From HGM12998 sp900756495 (GTDB lineage: Bacteria > Bacillota > Clostridia > Oscillospirales > Oscillospiraceae): DNA of 64,000 bases. The notes beneath the pieces were generated by a model that saw only the letters and a program-made list of their open reading frames with translations, was not told the DNA's origin and ran no database searches. A program made the position numbers and the translations under genes. The DNA lies in contig CAUEFI010000006.1 in assembly GCA_958477305.1 (NCBI GenBank), forward strand, positions 1-64,000. Direction: 5' to 3'. Positions 17,301-24,776 of the stretch are shown in pieces. Within the stretch, counting starts at the first letter, position 1. The number at the start of each line of letters is the position of its first letter.

Positions 17301-20069
17301 CGCTCCGAGGACAAGTCTGACTGGGAGACCATCGACGGAGCTGACGAGTCCGGCTACACCGTACAGGCCGCCGACGTGGGGAGCTATCTGCGCTGCGTAG
17401 CCACCGGCACCGGATTCTACCACGGTACTGTGGAGAGCGGCCCCACCGCCAGGGCTACCTCTCTGGCCGGCGGCGGTCAGACGGTGCAGCTCTCCTCTCC
17501 CGCTGATCTGCAGGCCATGGCAGAGCAGTTCGGCAGCGAGAACTACCCCATTGACGCCGCCTATGAACTTACCGGAGAGCTGGACATGACCGGCATCACC
17601 ATCGCCCCCATTGGCGGGGCGGAGGACACCCCCCTCCTGGGCACCTTCAACGGAAAGGGGTTTGCCATCAAGAATCTGACGATTGAAGGTACGGAAGACC
17701 ACAGCGCCGGCCTCTTCGCCTATGTGGGCAGCACTGGCCATGTGGCCAACGTGGTGCTGACAGATGTGATTGTCACCGGTACCGGTGACAGCACCGGCGG
17801 AATCGCCGGTGCAAGCGAGGGCCTGATCGAAAACTGCTCTGTCACTGGCACCGTATCCGGTGACGGCAACATTGGCGGCGCGGTGGGCATCCTCCACGGC
17901 GGCACCCTCCAGAACTGCCTGGTGGACGTATCTGTGTCAGGCAACCCCAGCGGCGGCCTCATCGGCGGCACCAATTTCGGCGGCCCCATCACCTCCAAGA
18001 ACGAGGAAGTCCCCAACATCATCCGAAACAACTTGGTGCTGGGTACGGTGACCGGCGAAGATTACAGCGGCGCCTTTGTGGGCGACATGGGCGGTTCCAG
18101 CGGCGCCATTCTCCAAACCTGTACCGGCAACGCGGTGAACAACACCGTGGACGCCGATAGCGACAACCTGCTGGCCGGTTACTGGTCCGGCAGCCGCCCC
18201 ATTGAGGACGAAGCTTCCCTGAACTACGCGGTGGACACCGTGATTCTTGAGGACATGAACGCAGGCACCGACGCTTTTGCCAGCAAGCCCGCTGACGGCT
18301 TCGCTGCAAAGGCTCTCTATGAGGAGCTGGGCTGGGACTTTGAGACCGTCTGGAGCTGGGACGAGGCCAGCAGCCTGCCTAAGCCTCAGGTGCTCGAAAT
18401 CTCCACCGGCGACGACCTGGTAACCATCATCGCCACCGCTGGCCGGGGCGGCTCCGTTCAGCCCGAGGGCTATACCCTGGTCACGCGGGGAGAGAACCAG
18501 ACGTTCACCTTCGCTGCCGACGAGTACTATGAGATCGACACTGTGACCATTGACGGCGTTGCAAATCCCGAGGCCGCCGCCGCGGGCAGCTACACCTTTG
18601 AAAATGTGACGGAACTGCACACCATCGACGTGACCTTCAAGCTCTCCGACGAGACTTCCGGCCGGGCGCCCAGTCTGGTTTCTGAAAGCGCCTATTACAA
18701 TCGCACCCAGGAGAAGCACATCGACCTGACGGTGGACTTCGGTGAAGGCGGCCTGGGCATTGCCGAGGAGGACTGGCGGGACGCCGTGGATTCTGTGGTC
18801 ATCCAGAAGGACGGGCAGACAATCTTCGACTGCGACAGCTGTTTCTGGTTCCCCAGCACTGGCTATGGTTACGCCCCGGAGATTCTGCAGATCTGCTACG
18901 ACGACATGGAAAAGCAACCCGCCTACAATCAGTTGGTTCCCGGCACCTATGATCTGGTTATCACCTTTGCGGACATCGCCTCCACGGTTTGCACCATTCC
19001 TTTGACCGTGGTGGAGCAGCCGGTACATAAGCTCACAGTGGAAGGCGGAGTGATTTCCGCCGACGGCATAGCCGCTGGCCTGTCCGAAGGAGACGTGGCA
19101 GAGCAGACTGAGGTCACTGTGACTGCTTCCATCCCCAACGGCCAGCGCTTCAGCCGCTGGGAAGTAACCGGACTGGAAAATACCGACCTCAGCGCCAATC
19201 CCATGAGGTTCCGTATGCCCGAAGGCGACGTGACTGTGAAAGCGGTATTTTATACACCGGGCAGTTCTTCTAACAGCAGCTCCCCCAGCCGGTATACCAT
19301 CACTGCTTCTGCCGGCGAGGGCGGTGCCATTACCCCCAGCGGCGCCGTCCGGGTTGAGCGGGGCGGCAGCCAGACCTTCACCATCCGCGCCGAAGAGGGC
19401 TATGAGATCTCCGATGTGCTGGCAGACGGCCGGAGCGTAGGCGCGGTGAGCAGCTACACCTTTGAGAATGTGCGGGAGCACCACACCATCCGCGCAGTCT
19501 TCACCGCCCGGATCGAAGATCCCGACACCTCCCTGACCGATATGCCCTTCACGGACGTGCCTGCTGACGCCTGGTACGCCCAGCCGGTGCAGTGGGCCGT
19601 GGAGAACGGCGTCACCTCGGGCACCAGCGCCAGCACCTTCAGCCCGGATATGGCCTGCACCCGCGCGCAGATGGTCACCCTCCTCTGGCGCGCTTCCGGT
19701 TCTCCTGCTTCGCAGAACACCGTCAACCCCTTCACCGATGTGTCCGTCGGCGCATACTACTATGATGCAGTGTTGTGGGCCGTGGAGCAGGGGATCACCA
19801 GCGGGACCAGCAGCACTACCTTCAGCCCAGACGCCACTGTGGCCCGTGGGCAGGCCGTGACCTTCCTGTACCGGTCCGCCGGTTCTCCCGAGGTAACGGA
19901 CAGCGGCAGCTTTGCCGACGTGGAAGATGACGCCTGGTATGCCGGCGCAGTGAACTGGGCCGCCGCTCAAGGCATCACGGCGGGGGTGAGCGCCGATGCC
20001 TTTGGCCCCGATGCGTCCTGCACGCGCGGGCAGATCGTGACCTTCCTGTACCGCTTCATGGCGCAGTAA
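14367..20069 (+). CDS. Giant SLH-anchored surface protein with two metallophosphatase domains
   Basis: 1900 residues. Signal peptide at 1 to about 30 (ALSLLPAPQAAAA). Fibronectin/purple-acid-phosphatase-like N-domain; metallophosphoesterase 1 (about 155-350; TPDTQGE, HTGDLVEDG, GNHDGG, CGHEHGYARN). A second N-domain precedes metallophosphoesterase 2 (about 605-830; FTDAQQG, SGGDQVN, AGNHECDG, MGHDHVYTRTNYY). An Ig-like domain (about 950-1030), GLUG-type glycine repeats (about 1080-1280), two InlB/B-type repeats (VTIIATAGRGGSVQPEG and YTITASAGEGGAITPSG), and three SLH domains (about 1724-1900) follow. The start at 14367 follows a GGGGGG run. SLH domains tether the protein to cell-wall polymer, so it probably acts on extracellular phosphoesters; substrate unknown. 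Two complete catalytic domains in one chain is unusual. Confidence 0.85.
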   Translation: MKKTKPIRLRLLSWALSAMIALSLLPAPQAAAAEPGPAASQITMTLAESDTAGKTVMTFNWVMDTTVTSSELVYGSDPALADGTTVQATMAAPNREDIEPEEGQQYFKDIHSFHAVAYDLAPGATYYYKLGNAEDGYTEPKAFRAPDAPDANEPFSFVVTPDTQGEDKEDFDNTQELYRHIAQQESDADFLVHTGDLVEDGYSSDQWQWFFEAAQPLLDSMPIMAVPGNHDGGSHDKNTVNYNARLNYDALTAPEGLSDETEGTVYSFTYGDAQFVALNTNAGGEDDEIQYQFLKEQMDNTDKAWKIVIMHVPAYDPGSSHYSFDNEVGAKLTEADVDLVLCGHEHGYARNTFYTTSDGAEAVAPGEGPTYVIGGSVYDYAYGMNPQAEEWSQVFYDLRIEKEGSGGGGIYAPGVYSRVDVSSNALTYTAYYKATGEENDFRVIDTFTIQKSGSEITQPTGGGEEPTGVTYLWDSFQQEEGVLSARFNWTTDVDTEAGILYYAKKADFDANGGLFTHMALADSEVVDLSGALSDAGYTGGTADYNSVDEADYCYAPVMSHKAETVALEPDTEYVYCVGDGGMNTTSVGSPAVIKTPAAAEDTFEFLFFTDAQQGACGSYEATVDAYEDFGTMLEGAAEQYPEAAFILSGGDQVNYTFDTWQWDAFFEQGKDVFKQYPLYLSAGNHECDGAGNEWAPGSSWDPVDISISSLKGRYNAPENGVAYYGGGNGTQRMASGTEKLESMAGNYFFIYGDTLFLVMDFQDSTQDGLTDLQQEWVKSVVKQNPTKWRVAVLHKTLFGYRVDDPTEGDYGNWTDTFDEAGIDLVLMGHDHVYTRTNYYAQRGQINNSTDPGSGTTYITGASANTDNRSDYYEESPYVLVHSTTDFGRSYLAISVSPESLKVSVHGIENEAPKTVEENAVITTVPRTYDLSGWEYPEVPEEVDDLSLTGVTVSGIAKEGQTLRAELEPGSATASYTWQRSEDKSDWETIDGADESGYTVQAADVGSYLRCVATGTGFYHGTVESGPTARATSLAGGGQTVQLSSPADLQAMAEQFGSENYPIDAAYELTGELDMTGITIAPIGGAEDTPLLGTFNGKGFAIKNLTIEGTEDHSAGLFAYVGSTGHVANVVLTDVIVTGTGDSTGGIAGASEGLIENCSVTGTVSGDGNIGGAVGILHGGTLQNCLVDVSVSGNPSGGLIGGTNFGGPITSKNEEVPNIIRNNLVLGTVTGEDYSGAFVGDMGGSSGAILQTCTGNAVNNTVDADSDNLLAGYWSGSRPIEDEASLNYAVDTVILEDMNAGTDAFASKPADGFAAKALYEELGWDFETVWSWDEASSLPKPQVLEISTGDDLVTIIATAGRGGSVQPEGYTLVTRGENQTFTFAADEYYEIDTVTIDGVANPEAAAAGSYTFENVTELHTIDVTFKLSDETSGRAPSLVSESAYYNRTQEKHIDLTVDFGEGGLGIAEEDWRDAVDSVVIQKDGQTIFDCDSCFWFPSTGYGYAPEILQICYDDMEKQPAYNQLVPGTYDLVITFADIASTVCTIPLTVVEQPVHKLTVEGGVISADGIAAGLSEGDVAEQTEVTVTASIPNGQRFSRWEVTGLENTDLSANPMRFRMPEGDVTVKAVFYTPGSSSNSSSPSRYTITASAGEGGAITPSGAVRVERGGSQTFTIRAEEGYEISDVLADGRSVGAVSSYTFENVREHHTIRAVFTARIEDPDTSLTDMPFTDVPADAWYAQPVQWAVENGVTSGTSASTFSPDMACTRAQMVTLLWRASGSPASQNTVNPFTDVSVGAYYYDAVLWAVEQGITSGTSSTTFSPDATVARGQAVTFLYRSAGSPEVTDSGSFADVEDDAWYAGAVNWAAAQGITAGVSADAFGPDASCTRGQIVTFLYRFMAQ

Positions 20070-20090
20070 GGCAGCAGGACAAAGTCAGAC

Positions 20091-20163
20091 GAAACCCCTT
20101 GAGGGGCCCCGAAAGGTTTGCCGGCTGCATTCCTTTCTCGGGCTGCCCCTTAAGGGGTTCCTC
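20091..20163 (+). terminator. Long imperfect hairpin terminator
   Basis: Arms centred on AACCCCTTGAGGGGCCCCG (from 20093) and its near-complement ending AAGGGGTTCC (to 20162), followed by TCTT. It lies shortly after the stop of the giant surface protein. Confidence 0.55.
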
Positions 20164-20396
20164 TTATGCCTTCCTGTTCCCGCGACCCGCAAACGGGTCA
20201 GCGAACTCTTTCAGGCCTATCTGAGCCACTATTTGATCCGGCGCCAGTTGGTTTCGGATATGCTCTCGTCAGCTTCACGCATATTTTTAGTTTGTTTGGC
20301 GATATCCGTCTATAGCTTTTTTGTTTCCCTTTCAGGCGTGTATAAATGGATAATCATACAAGTCAGAAACACCTTGTTTTATCCCATAGGAGACCG
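20164..20396. other. Intergenic; possible short coding relic
   Basis: One frame from about 20179 reads ELFQAYLSHYLIRRQLVSDM and then becomes hydrophobic and disordered, with no start signal. It may be the remnant of a gene tail or chance. Nothing else is seen. Confidence 0.25.
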
Positions 20397-22049
20397 TCAT
20401 GCCACAAGCTTGAGCAGCCACTTCCGCAGTCTGCCGCTGATGGGGAATTGCGCCACATCCCGCCGGGTCAGGATACCGACGGCCAGTACCAGCGCCAGAT
20501 ACACGGCCGCCGACAGCCCGATGGTCAAGAGAATAGACAGGGTGTTGGAATGCAGGCAGCGGAGCAGCAGCGGGTAGGCCGCGGCCGCCACGGCGCTCAT
20601 CCCGCCCGTGCAGAGCAGCGGCTTCCAGACATACCGTCTGCCCGGAAGGGGGAGGGCCAGTTCCTTTTTCAGATGGCAGAAGCTGATGCCGCTGGAGGTC
20701 AGATAACAGACCAGCGATCCCACTGCCGCGCCGAAGATGTTGACGCTGGGAATGCGGATCAGAAGATGGTTGAGCGCCACCTTGGCGGCCACCCCGCAGA
20801 ACAGCGCCCGTGCCGGAACGCCCACGCGTCCCATCCCCTGCAGGCTCCCGTTGATCGTCTGGCCCAGGGCCGAAAAGAACATGCCCAGGGCGCTGATCTG
20901 CAAGAGCTGATATCCCATTGGGGCGTTGGGATAGATCATCTGGTAGATGGGCCCGGCCAGGACGATCAGACCGGCGGCACAGGGAAACGCCAGCAGAACC
21001 GAGATCAGCAGCGAGAGCGTGATGGTCTCCTCTGCCTCCCTCCTCCGGCCCACCGCCAGCGCCGAAGAGATGGCCGGCACCAGCACAGTGGCAAAAGCGA
21101 TGTTCAGCGCCAGCGGCAGGTTGAGGATGGAGTCGCTCTTGGACAGCATACCGGCTAGGCGCACCGCCTCCGCGTTGAGCTCGGCGGCGGTGGGGAGACC
21201 GCTGCGCCCCGGGATTCCGCCGGCAAACGCCGCCTGAATCCCTCTGGTGATGGTGGCGGTGTCGATAACCCGGCCGATGCCGGTGATGATGGAGCCCAGG
21301 GAGATCGGAAAGGACACCTTCCAGATCGTCCGGCACAGCGCGGCGCGGCTTCCGCGCGTCCCCCGCCCGCGGCCCCGCCTGGCGGCAGCGGCGCGGGCCG
21401 GCCTGCGGCGGAGGGAATAGCCCATCAGGTAGACCGCGCTGGCAGCGGTGGCTGCCGTTGTGGCGAAATTGGCCCCGGCAGACATGACCGAGGCAGAGCA
21501 GGAGGTCAGCGCCAGTACAAACACCACCGTCAGCACCGACTTGAACACCTGCTCCAGCATCTGGGAGCGGCCGGTGGCCCGGACATCCCCCAGTCCCAGA
21601 AAATAGCCCCGAATCACAGAGGATATGCACACAAAGGTGACAGAGGGAGACAGCGCCCGGAGCGTATCCTGGACGCCGTCCATCCGAATGACGAGCACAG
21701 CGATCCAGTCCGCGCCGAAGAAAAGGCCGGCGGAGCAGGCGAGCCCGATCCCGGTAAACAGGCCCAGGGCCGCTTGAAAAATGCGGTCCGCCCCGGCCAA
21801 GTTCCCGCCCGCCGCCTCCACGGAGACCAGGCGGGAGACGGCGCTGGGGATGCCCACGGAGGAGATGGCCAGCAGGAGGGTATACAGCTGAAACCCGGCG
21901 GTGTAAAACCCGTTGCCCACATCTCCGAACCCGTCAATATTGGTAATGACCAGTCGGTACAGCAGCCCCATGAGCTTGACAAAAAGCTGCGAGAGCAGGA
22001 TTGACAAGACGCCGGACAAAAACGCCGGATTTTGACGCTTCAGATTCAT
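20397..22049 (-). CDS. MurJ/SpoVB-family lipid flippase
   Basis: 550-residue membrane protein with about 14 hydrophobic segments, of the MOP exporter superfamily's polysaccharide/SpoVB branch. Family features include the N-terminal SQLFVKLMGLLYRLVIT, an IPSAVSRLVSVEAA segment, and the mid-protein KVSFPISLGSIITGIGRVID followed by PLALNIAFATVLVPAIS. In endospore formers SpoVB helps cortex peptidoglycan assembly, and paralogues handle other lipid-linked glycans. An Arg/Ala/Gly-rich cytosolic loop (about 210-235) is longer than usual. It is preceded by dedA on the same strand with a 13-base gap. Which paralogue role applies cannot be decided. Confidence 0.82.
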   Translation of the reverse strand: MNLKRQNPAFLSGVLSILLSQLFVKLMGLLYRLVITNIDGFGDVGNGFYTAGFQLYTLLLAISSVGIPSAVSRLVSVEAAGGNLAGADRIFQAALGLFTGIGLACSAGLFFGADWIAVLVIRMDGVQDTLRALSPSVTFVCISSVIRGYFLGLGDVRATGRSQMLEQVFKSVLTVVFVLALTSCSASVMSAGANFATTAATAASAVYLMGYSLRRRPARAAAARRGRGRGTRGSRAALCRTIWKVSFPISLGSIITGIGRVIDTATITRGIQAAFAGGIPGRSGLPTAAELNAEAVRLAGMLSKSDSILNLPLALNIAFATVLVPAISSALAVGRRREAEETITLSLLISVLLAFPCAAGLIVLAGPIYQMIYPNAPMGYQLLQISALGMFFSALGQTINGSLQGMGRVGVPARALFCGVAAKVALNHLLIRIPSVNIFGAAVGSLVCYLTSSGISFCHLKKELALPLPGRRYVWKPLLCTGGMSAVAAAAYPLLLRCLHSNTLSILLTIGLSAAVYLALVLAVGILTRRDVAQFPISGRLRKWLLKLVA

Positions 22050-22062
22050 GCCGTCTCCCGTC

Positions 22063-22743
22063 TTACAGCTCTTGGCGTGAGCCGTTTTCGGAGCATGGCG
22101 GGGAGGCCTCTCCGGCCTGGGCCGCCGCTCTGCCCCGCCGGTGCCGGCGCAGAAGCAGCAGCCCGCCGGCCAGCAGGACGGCGGCCCCCAGCAGGACGAC
22201 CACAGCGCGGGTATACCGGTCCAAATAGGGTATGGCGCTCTCCCAAGCGCTCCTCAGACCAGCCCCAATGCAGACCAGCGCCGTGTTCCATACGGCACTG
22301 CCCAGGGCGGTCAGGCCCATGAACGGGAGAATCTTCATTTTGGCAAAGCCCGCCGGCACGGAGATCAGGCTGCGGACCAGGGGAACACAGCGGCACATCA
22401 GCACGGCCCGCCCCTGATAACGGGAAAACCACCGCTCCGCCTTTTCCACATGGCTCGGGCGCAGGCGGGTAATGCGGCCAAATCTGCCGGCCAGCAGCCG
22501 TTTCAGCCGCTGGGCCTGGAAGAGCCAGCCCAGTGCGTACAGCACCGCGGCCCCTGCCAGGGAGCCGGCGGTGGCGGCCAGAATGGTTTCCGGAACGGTC
22601 ATGGCGGTGGTAACTGTCAGCGCCCCGCTGAACAGCAAGACAGCTTCCGAGGGGATCGGCGGGAAAATATTCTCAATAAAAATCAAAAGGAAAATGCCGA
22701 AGCAGCCAAATGTGTTTACAAAGGCCCGCATCCACTCCTGCAT
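22063..22743 (-). CDS. DedA-family membrane protein
   Basis: 226-residue VTT-domain protein. The N-terminal reentrant region contains FIENIFPPIPSEAVL, and the family signature appears as FSRYQGRAVLMCRCVPLVRSLISVPAGFAKM. Members are linked to undecaprenyl-phosphate or phospholipid recycling across the membrane. The ATG at 22743 shares a base with the TGA of the upstream truncated PAP2 gene (TGATG) and has GGGAGG upstream; an in-frame TTG one codon earlier is less likely. It sits between a lipid phosphatase relic and a lipid flippase, consistent with envelope lipid-carrier metabolism. Confidence 0.88.
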   Translation of the reverse strand: MQEWMRAFVNTFGCFGIFLLIFIENIFPPIPSEAVLLFSGALTVTTAMTVPETILAATAGSLAGAAVLYALGWLFQAQRLKRLLAGRFGRITRLRPSHVEKAERWFSRYQGRAVLMCRCVPLVRSLISVPAGFAKMKILPFMGLTALGSAVWNTALVCIGAGLRSAWESAIPYLDRYTRAVVVLLGAAVLLAGGLLLLRRHRRGRAAAQAGEASPPCSENGSRQEL

Positions 22744-23066
22744 CAAACAGCGCCTCCCTTTGAAATCCCGGCCGGCCGCGGGATGAGAAGCCGGACCGCC
22801 GGATTGAGATCGCAGGGCCGCATACGGGCCGCCAGCGGCTTGAGCATCACATTGCGGCAGAGCACTTCCAGTGCCAGGCCGAGCTCCAGTGCGAGGCCCA
22901 GCTTTTTGGTTTTTGGGCGCAGGAGAAGCAGGATTGCCAGCGCCAGCCAGACGGCGCCGCCGTTCCCCAGCCTGGTAATCAGCGGCATAATCGTGTCTCC
23001 CATGCCGCTCTGCAGATGGAGCTGTATCCGTATCCAGTCCAGCGCGGCAAGTTCCCAGACGGACAT
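22743..23066 (-). pseudogene. Truncated PAP2-family lipid phosphatase (N-terminal part only)
   Basis: 107 residues matching the first half of a PAP2 phosphatase: DWIRIQLHLQSGMGDTIMP, then LGNGGAVWLALAILLLL, and KPLAARMRPCDLNPAVRLLI. The frame ends just where intact relatives carry the catalytic PSGH and SRxxxxxH motifs, and dedA begins immediately. Key residues for catalysis are therefore missing. The start at 23066 has GGGAGG upstream. It is either a pseudogene from a deletion that fused its 5' part to dedA, or a small membrane protein kept for coupled expression of dedA. I favour the first. Confidence 0.7.
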
Positions 23067-23153
23067 CTTGTTTTCCTCCCTGTCCATGGCGGATGTCCTT
23101 ATGATACGGCCTGGAGTGAAACTGTGTATGTACGGAAGCTAAATAGAAGATAA

Positions 23154-23190
23154 AATGCGTATGCCGCGCCTGTGACGCGGCATACGCATT
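23154..23190 (-). terminator. Terminator after the EamA transporter gene
   Basis: Fifteen-base perfect arms (23154-23168, 23176-23190) around a 7-base loop; on the minus strand TTATC follows. The plus-strand side has AAAAAA, so it may serve both directions. Confidence 0.7.
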
Positions 23191-23220
23191 AAAAAACGGT
23201 CCCTCTCCCGGAGAACGGGG

Positions 23221-24084
23221 CTATATCAGCATCACCAGCGTCCCGGCCGTGATGGCGGCGAGACCGGCCGCCGCCTTCCCGGACAGGCGCTCATGGAACA
23301 CGATACGGGAGAAGATCACCGTCACCAGGATACTCAGCTTGTCGATGGGCACCACCACACTGGCCGGGCCCTCCTGCAGGGCCCGGTAGTAGCACAGCCA
23401 GGATCCGCCGGTGGCAAGGCCGCTGAGACAGATGAAGGCCAGCTCTCTGGGCGGTATGGCCCTGACCACGGGTCCTTTTCCCGATACAAGCACCATGAGC
23501 CAGGACATGAGCAGCACCACAACCGTGCGGATGGCGGTTCCCAGGTTCGATTCCACTTCCGCAATGCCGATCTTTCCCAGAATGGAGGTCAGACTGGCAA
23601 ACACGGCGGAGCCGGCGGCGTAAAACAGCCAGCCACGGCCCTTTCCGCCGGGGGGCGCGCTCCGCGCTCTCCGCTCGATCATCAGGTAGGTGCCCGCTCC
23701 AATGGCAATCAGCCCTATCAGCTTTGTCCCGGACACCGGCTCCCCCAGGAGGAGAAACGCCAGCGCCACCGTCAGGATGATGCTGGATTTATCCACCGGC
23801 ACCACCTTGTTCACGTCGCCGATCTGGAGCGCACGGAAATAGCACAGCCAGGAGGCCCCGGTGGCAAGGCCGGACAAAATCAGAAACAGCAGGGTTTTCC
23901 CGCCGATGGAGCGGAGCTCCCCCTGCGATCCCACCAGGAATACCATCCCCCAGGAGAAGATCAGCACCACAATGGTGCGCACGGCGGTGGCCACGGTGGA
24001 ATCGGTCCGCCGGATGCCGCACTTGGCCAAGATGGCGGTCAAGCCCGCAAACAGCGCCGATCCAAAGGCAAACAGGATCCACAT
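23221..24084 (-). CDS. EamA/DMT-family transporter with two near-identical halves
   Basis: 287-residue protein with about ten membrane segments, built from two EamA repeats. The internal repeat is very clear: GLATGASWLCYFRALQIGD plus VVPVDKSSIILTV in the first half, GLATGGSWLCYYRALQEGP plus VVPIDKLSILVTV in the second. The family exports metabolites or takes up small organic molecules; the substrate is unknown. It starts two bases after the stop of the response regulator gene, so it is the third gene of a kinase/regulator operon and a likely target or partner of that signalling pair. Confidence 0.85.
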   Translation of the reverse strand: MWILFAFGSALFAGLTAILAKCGIRRTDSTVATAVRTIVVLIFSWGMVFLVGSQGELRSIGGKTLLFLILSGLATGASWLCYFRALQIGDVNKVVPVDKSSIILTVALAFLLLGEPVSGTKLIGLIAIGAGTYLMIERRARSAPPGGKGRGWLFYAAGSAVFASLTSILGKIGIAEVESNLGTAIRTVVVLLMSWLMVLVSGKGPVVRAIPPRELAFICLSGLATGGSWLCYYRALQEGPASVVVPIDKLSILVTVIFSRIVFHERLSGKAAAGLAAITAGTLVMLI

Positions 24085-24086
24085 AG

Positions 24087-24776
24087 TTACCGCCCCCTCA
24101 GCCGATAGCCCGCGCCCCAGACCGTCTCAATATAGCGGGGCCTGGAGGGATCCCGCTCAATCTTCTCCCGCAGGCGGTTGATGTGCACCGCCACGGTAGC
24201 GTTGTCCCCCATGGCGTCCATGCCCCATACCCGCTCGTAGAGCGCCTCGCGGCTGAATACCGCGTCGATATGCAGCAAAAAGAAGAGCAGCAGCTCGTAT
24301 TCCTTGTTTTTCAGCTCCACCTCCCGCCCGTCCACATAGAGACGGTGGGTTTCCGTGTTGAGCCGCAGGCCGCCGAGGGTGATCTCCGCCTTCCGCTTCT
24401 CCGGCCCGGCGAGCCGCTGATACCGGGCCAGATGGGCCTTGACACGGGCCGCCAGCACGCTGGGCGAAAAGGGCTTTTCAATGTAGTCGTCCGCCCCCAG
24501 GCCCAGTCCGCGAATCTTATCAATGTCCTCCTGCCGGGCGGTAACCATGAGAATCGGGACATCCACCTGCTCCCGGAGCTTCCGGCACACGGTGAAGCCG
24601 TCCAGTCCCGGCAGCATCAGATCCAGCAGGATCAGATCGAACGCGCCGCTCAGTCCCCGCTCCAGCCCGGTTATGCCGTCCGGAGCGATCTCCACATCAA
24701 AGCCGTCGATCTCCAGGTAGTCCCGCTCAATGGCGGCAATGGCTGTATCATCTTCCACAATCAGAATCTTCCGCAT
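24087..24776 (-). CDS. OmpR-family response regulator
   Basis: 229 residues. The receiver domain shows the acidic pair VEDD (about 8-10), the phosphorylation site in LILLDLMLPG (Asp about 53) and the conserved Lys in YIEKPF. The C-terminal winged helix ends in the typical VHINRLREKIE and ETVWGAGYRLRG. It starts inside the end of the kinase gene (overlap 29 bases) with GGAGG upstream. The kinase precedes the regulator, opposite to the more common order. The downstream EamA transporter gene is two bases away, suggesting that the pair controls a transport process. Confidence 0.93.
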   Translation of the reverse strand: MRKILIVEDDTAIAAIERDYLEIDGFDVEIAPDGITGLERGLSGAFDLILLDLMLPGLDGFTVCRKLREQVDVPILMVTARQEDIDKIRGLGLGADDYIEKPFSPSVLAARVKAHLARYQRLAGPEKRKAEITLGGLRLNTETHRLYVDGREVELKNKEYELLLFFLLHIDAVFSREALYERVWGMDAMGDNATVAVHINRLREKIERDPSRPRYIETVWGAGYRLRGR

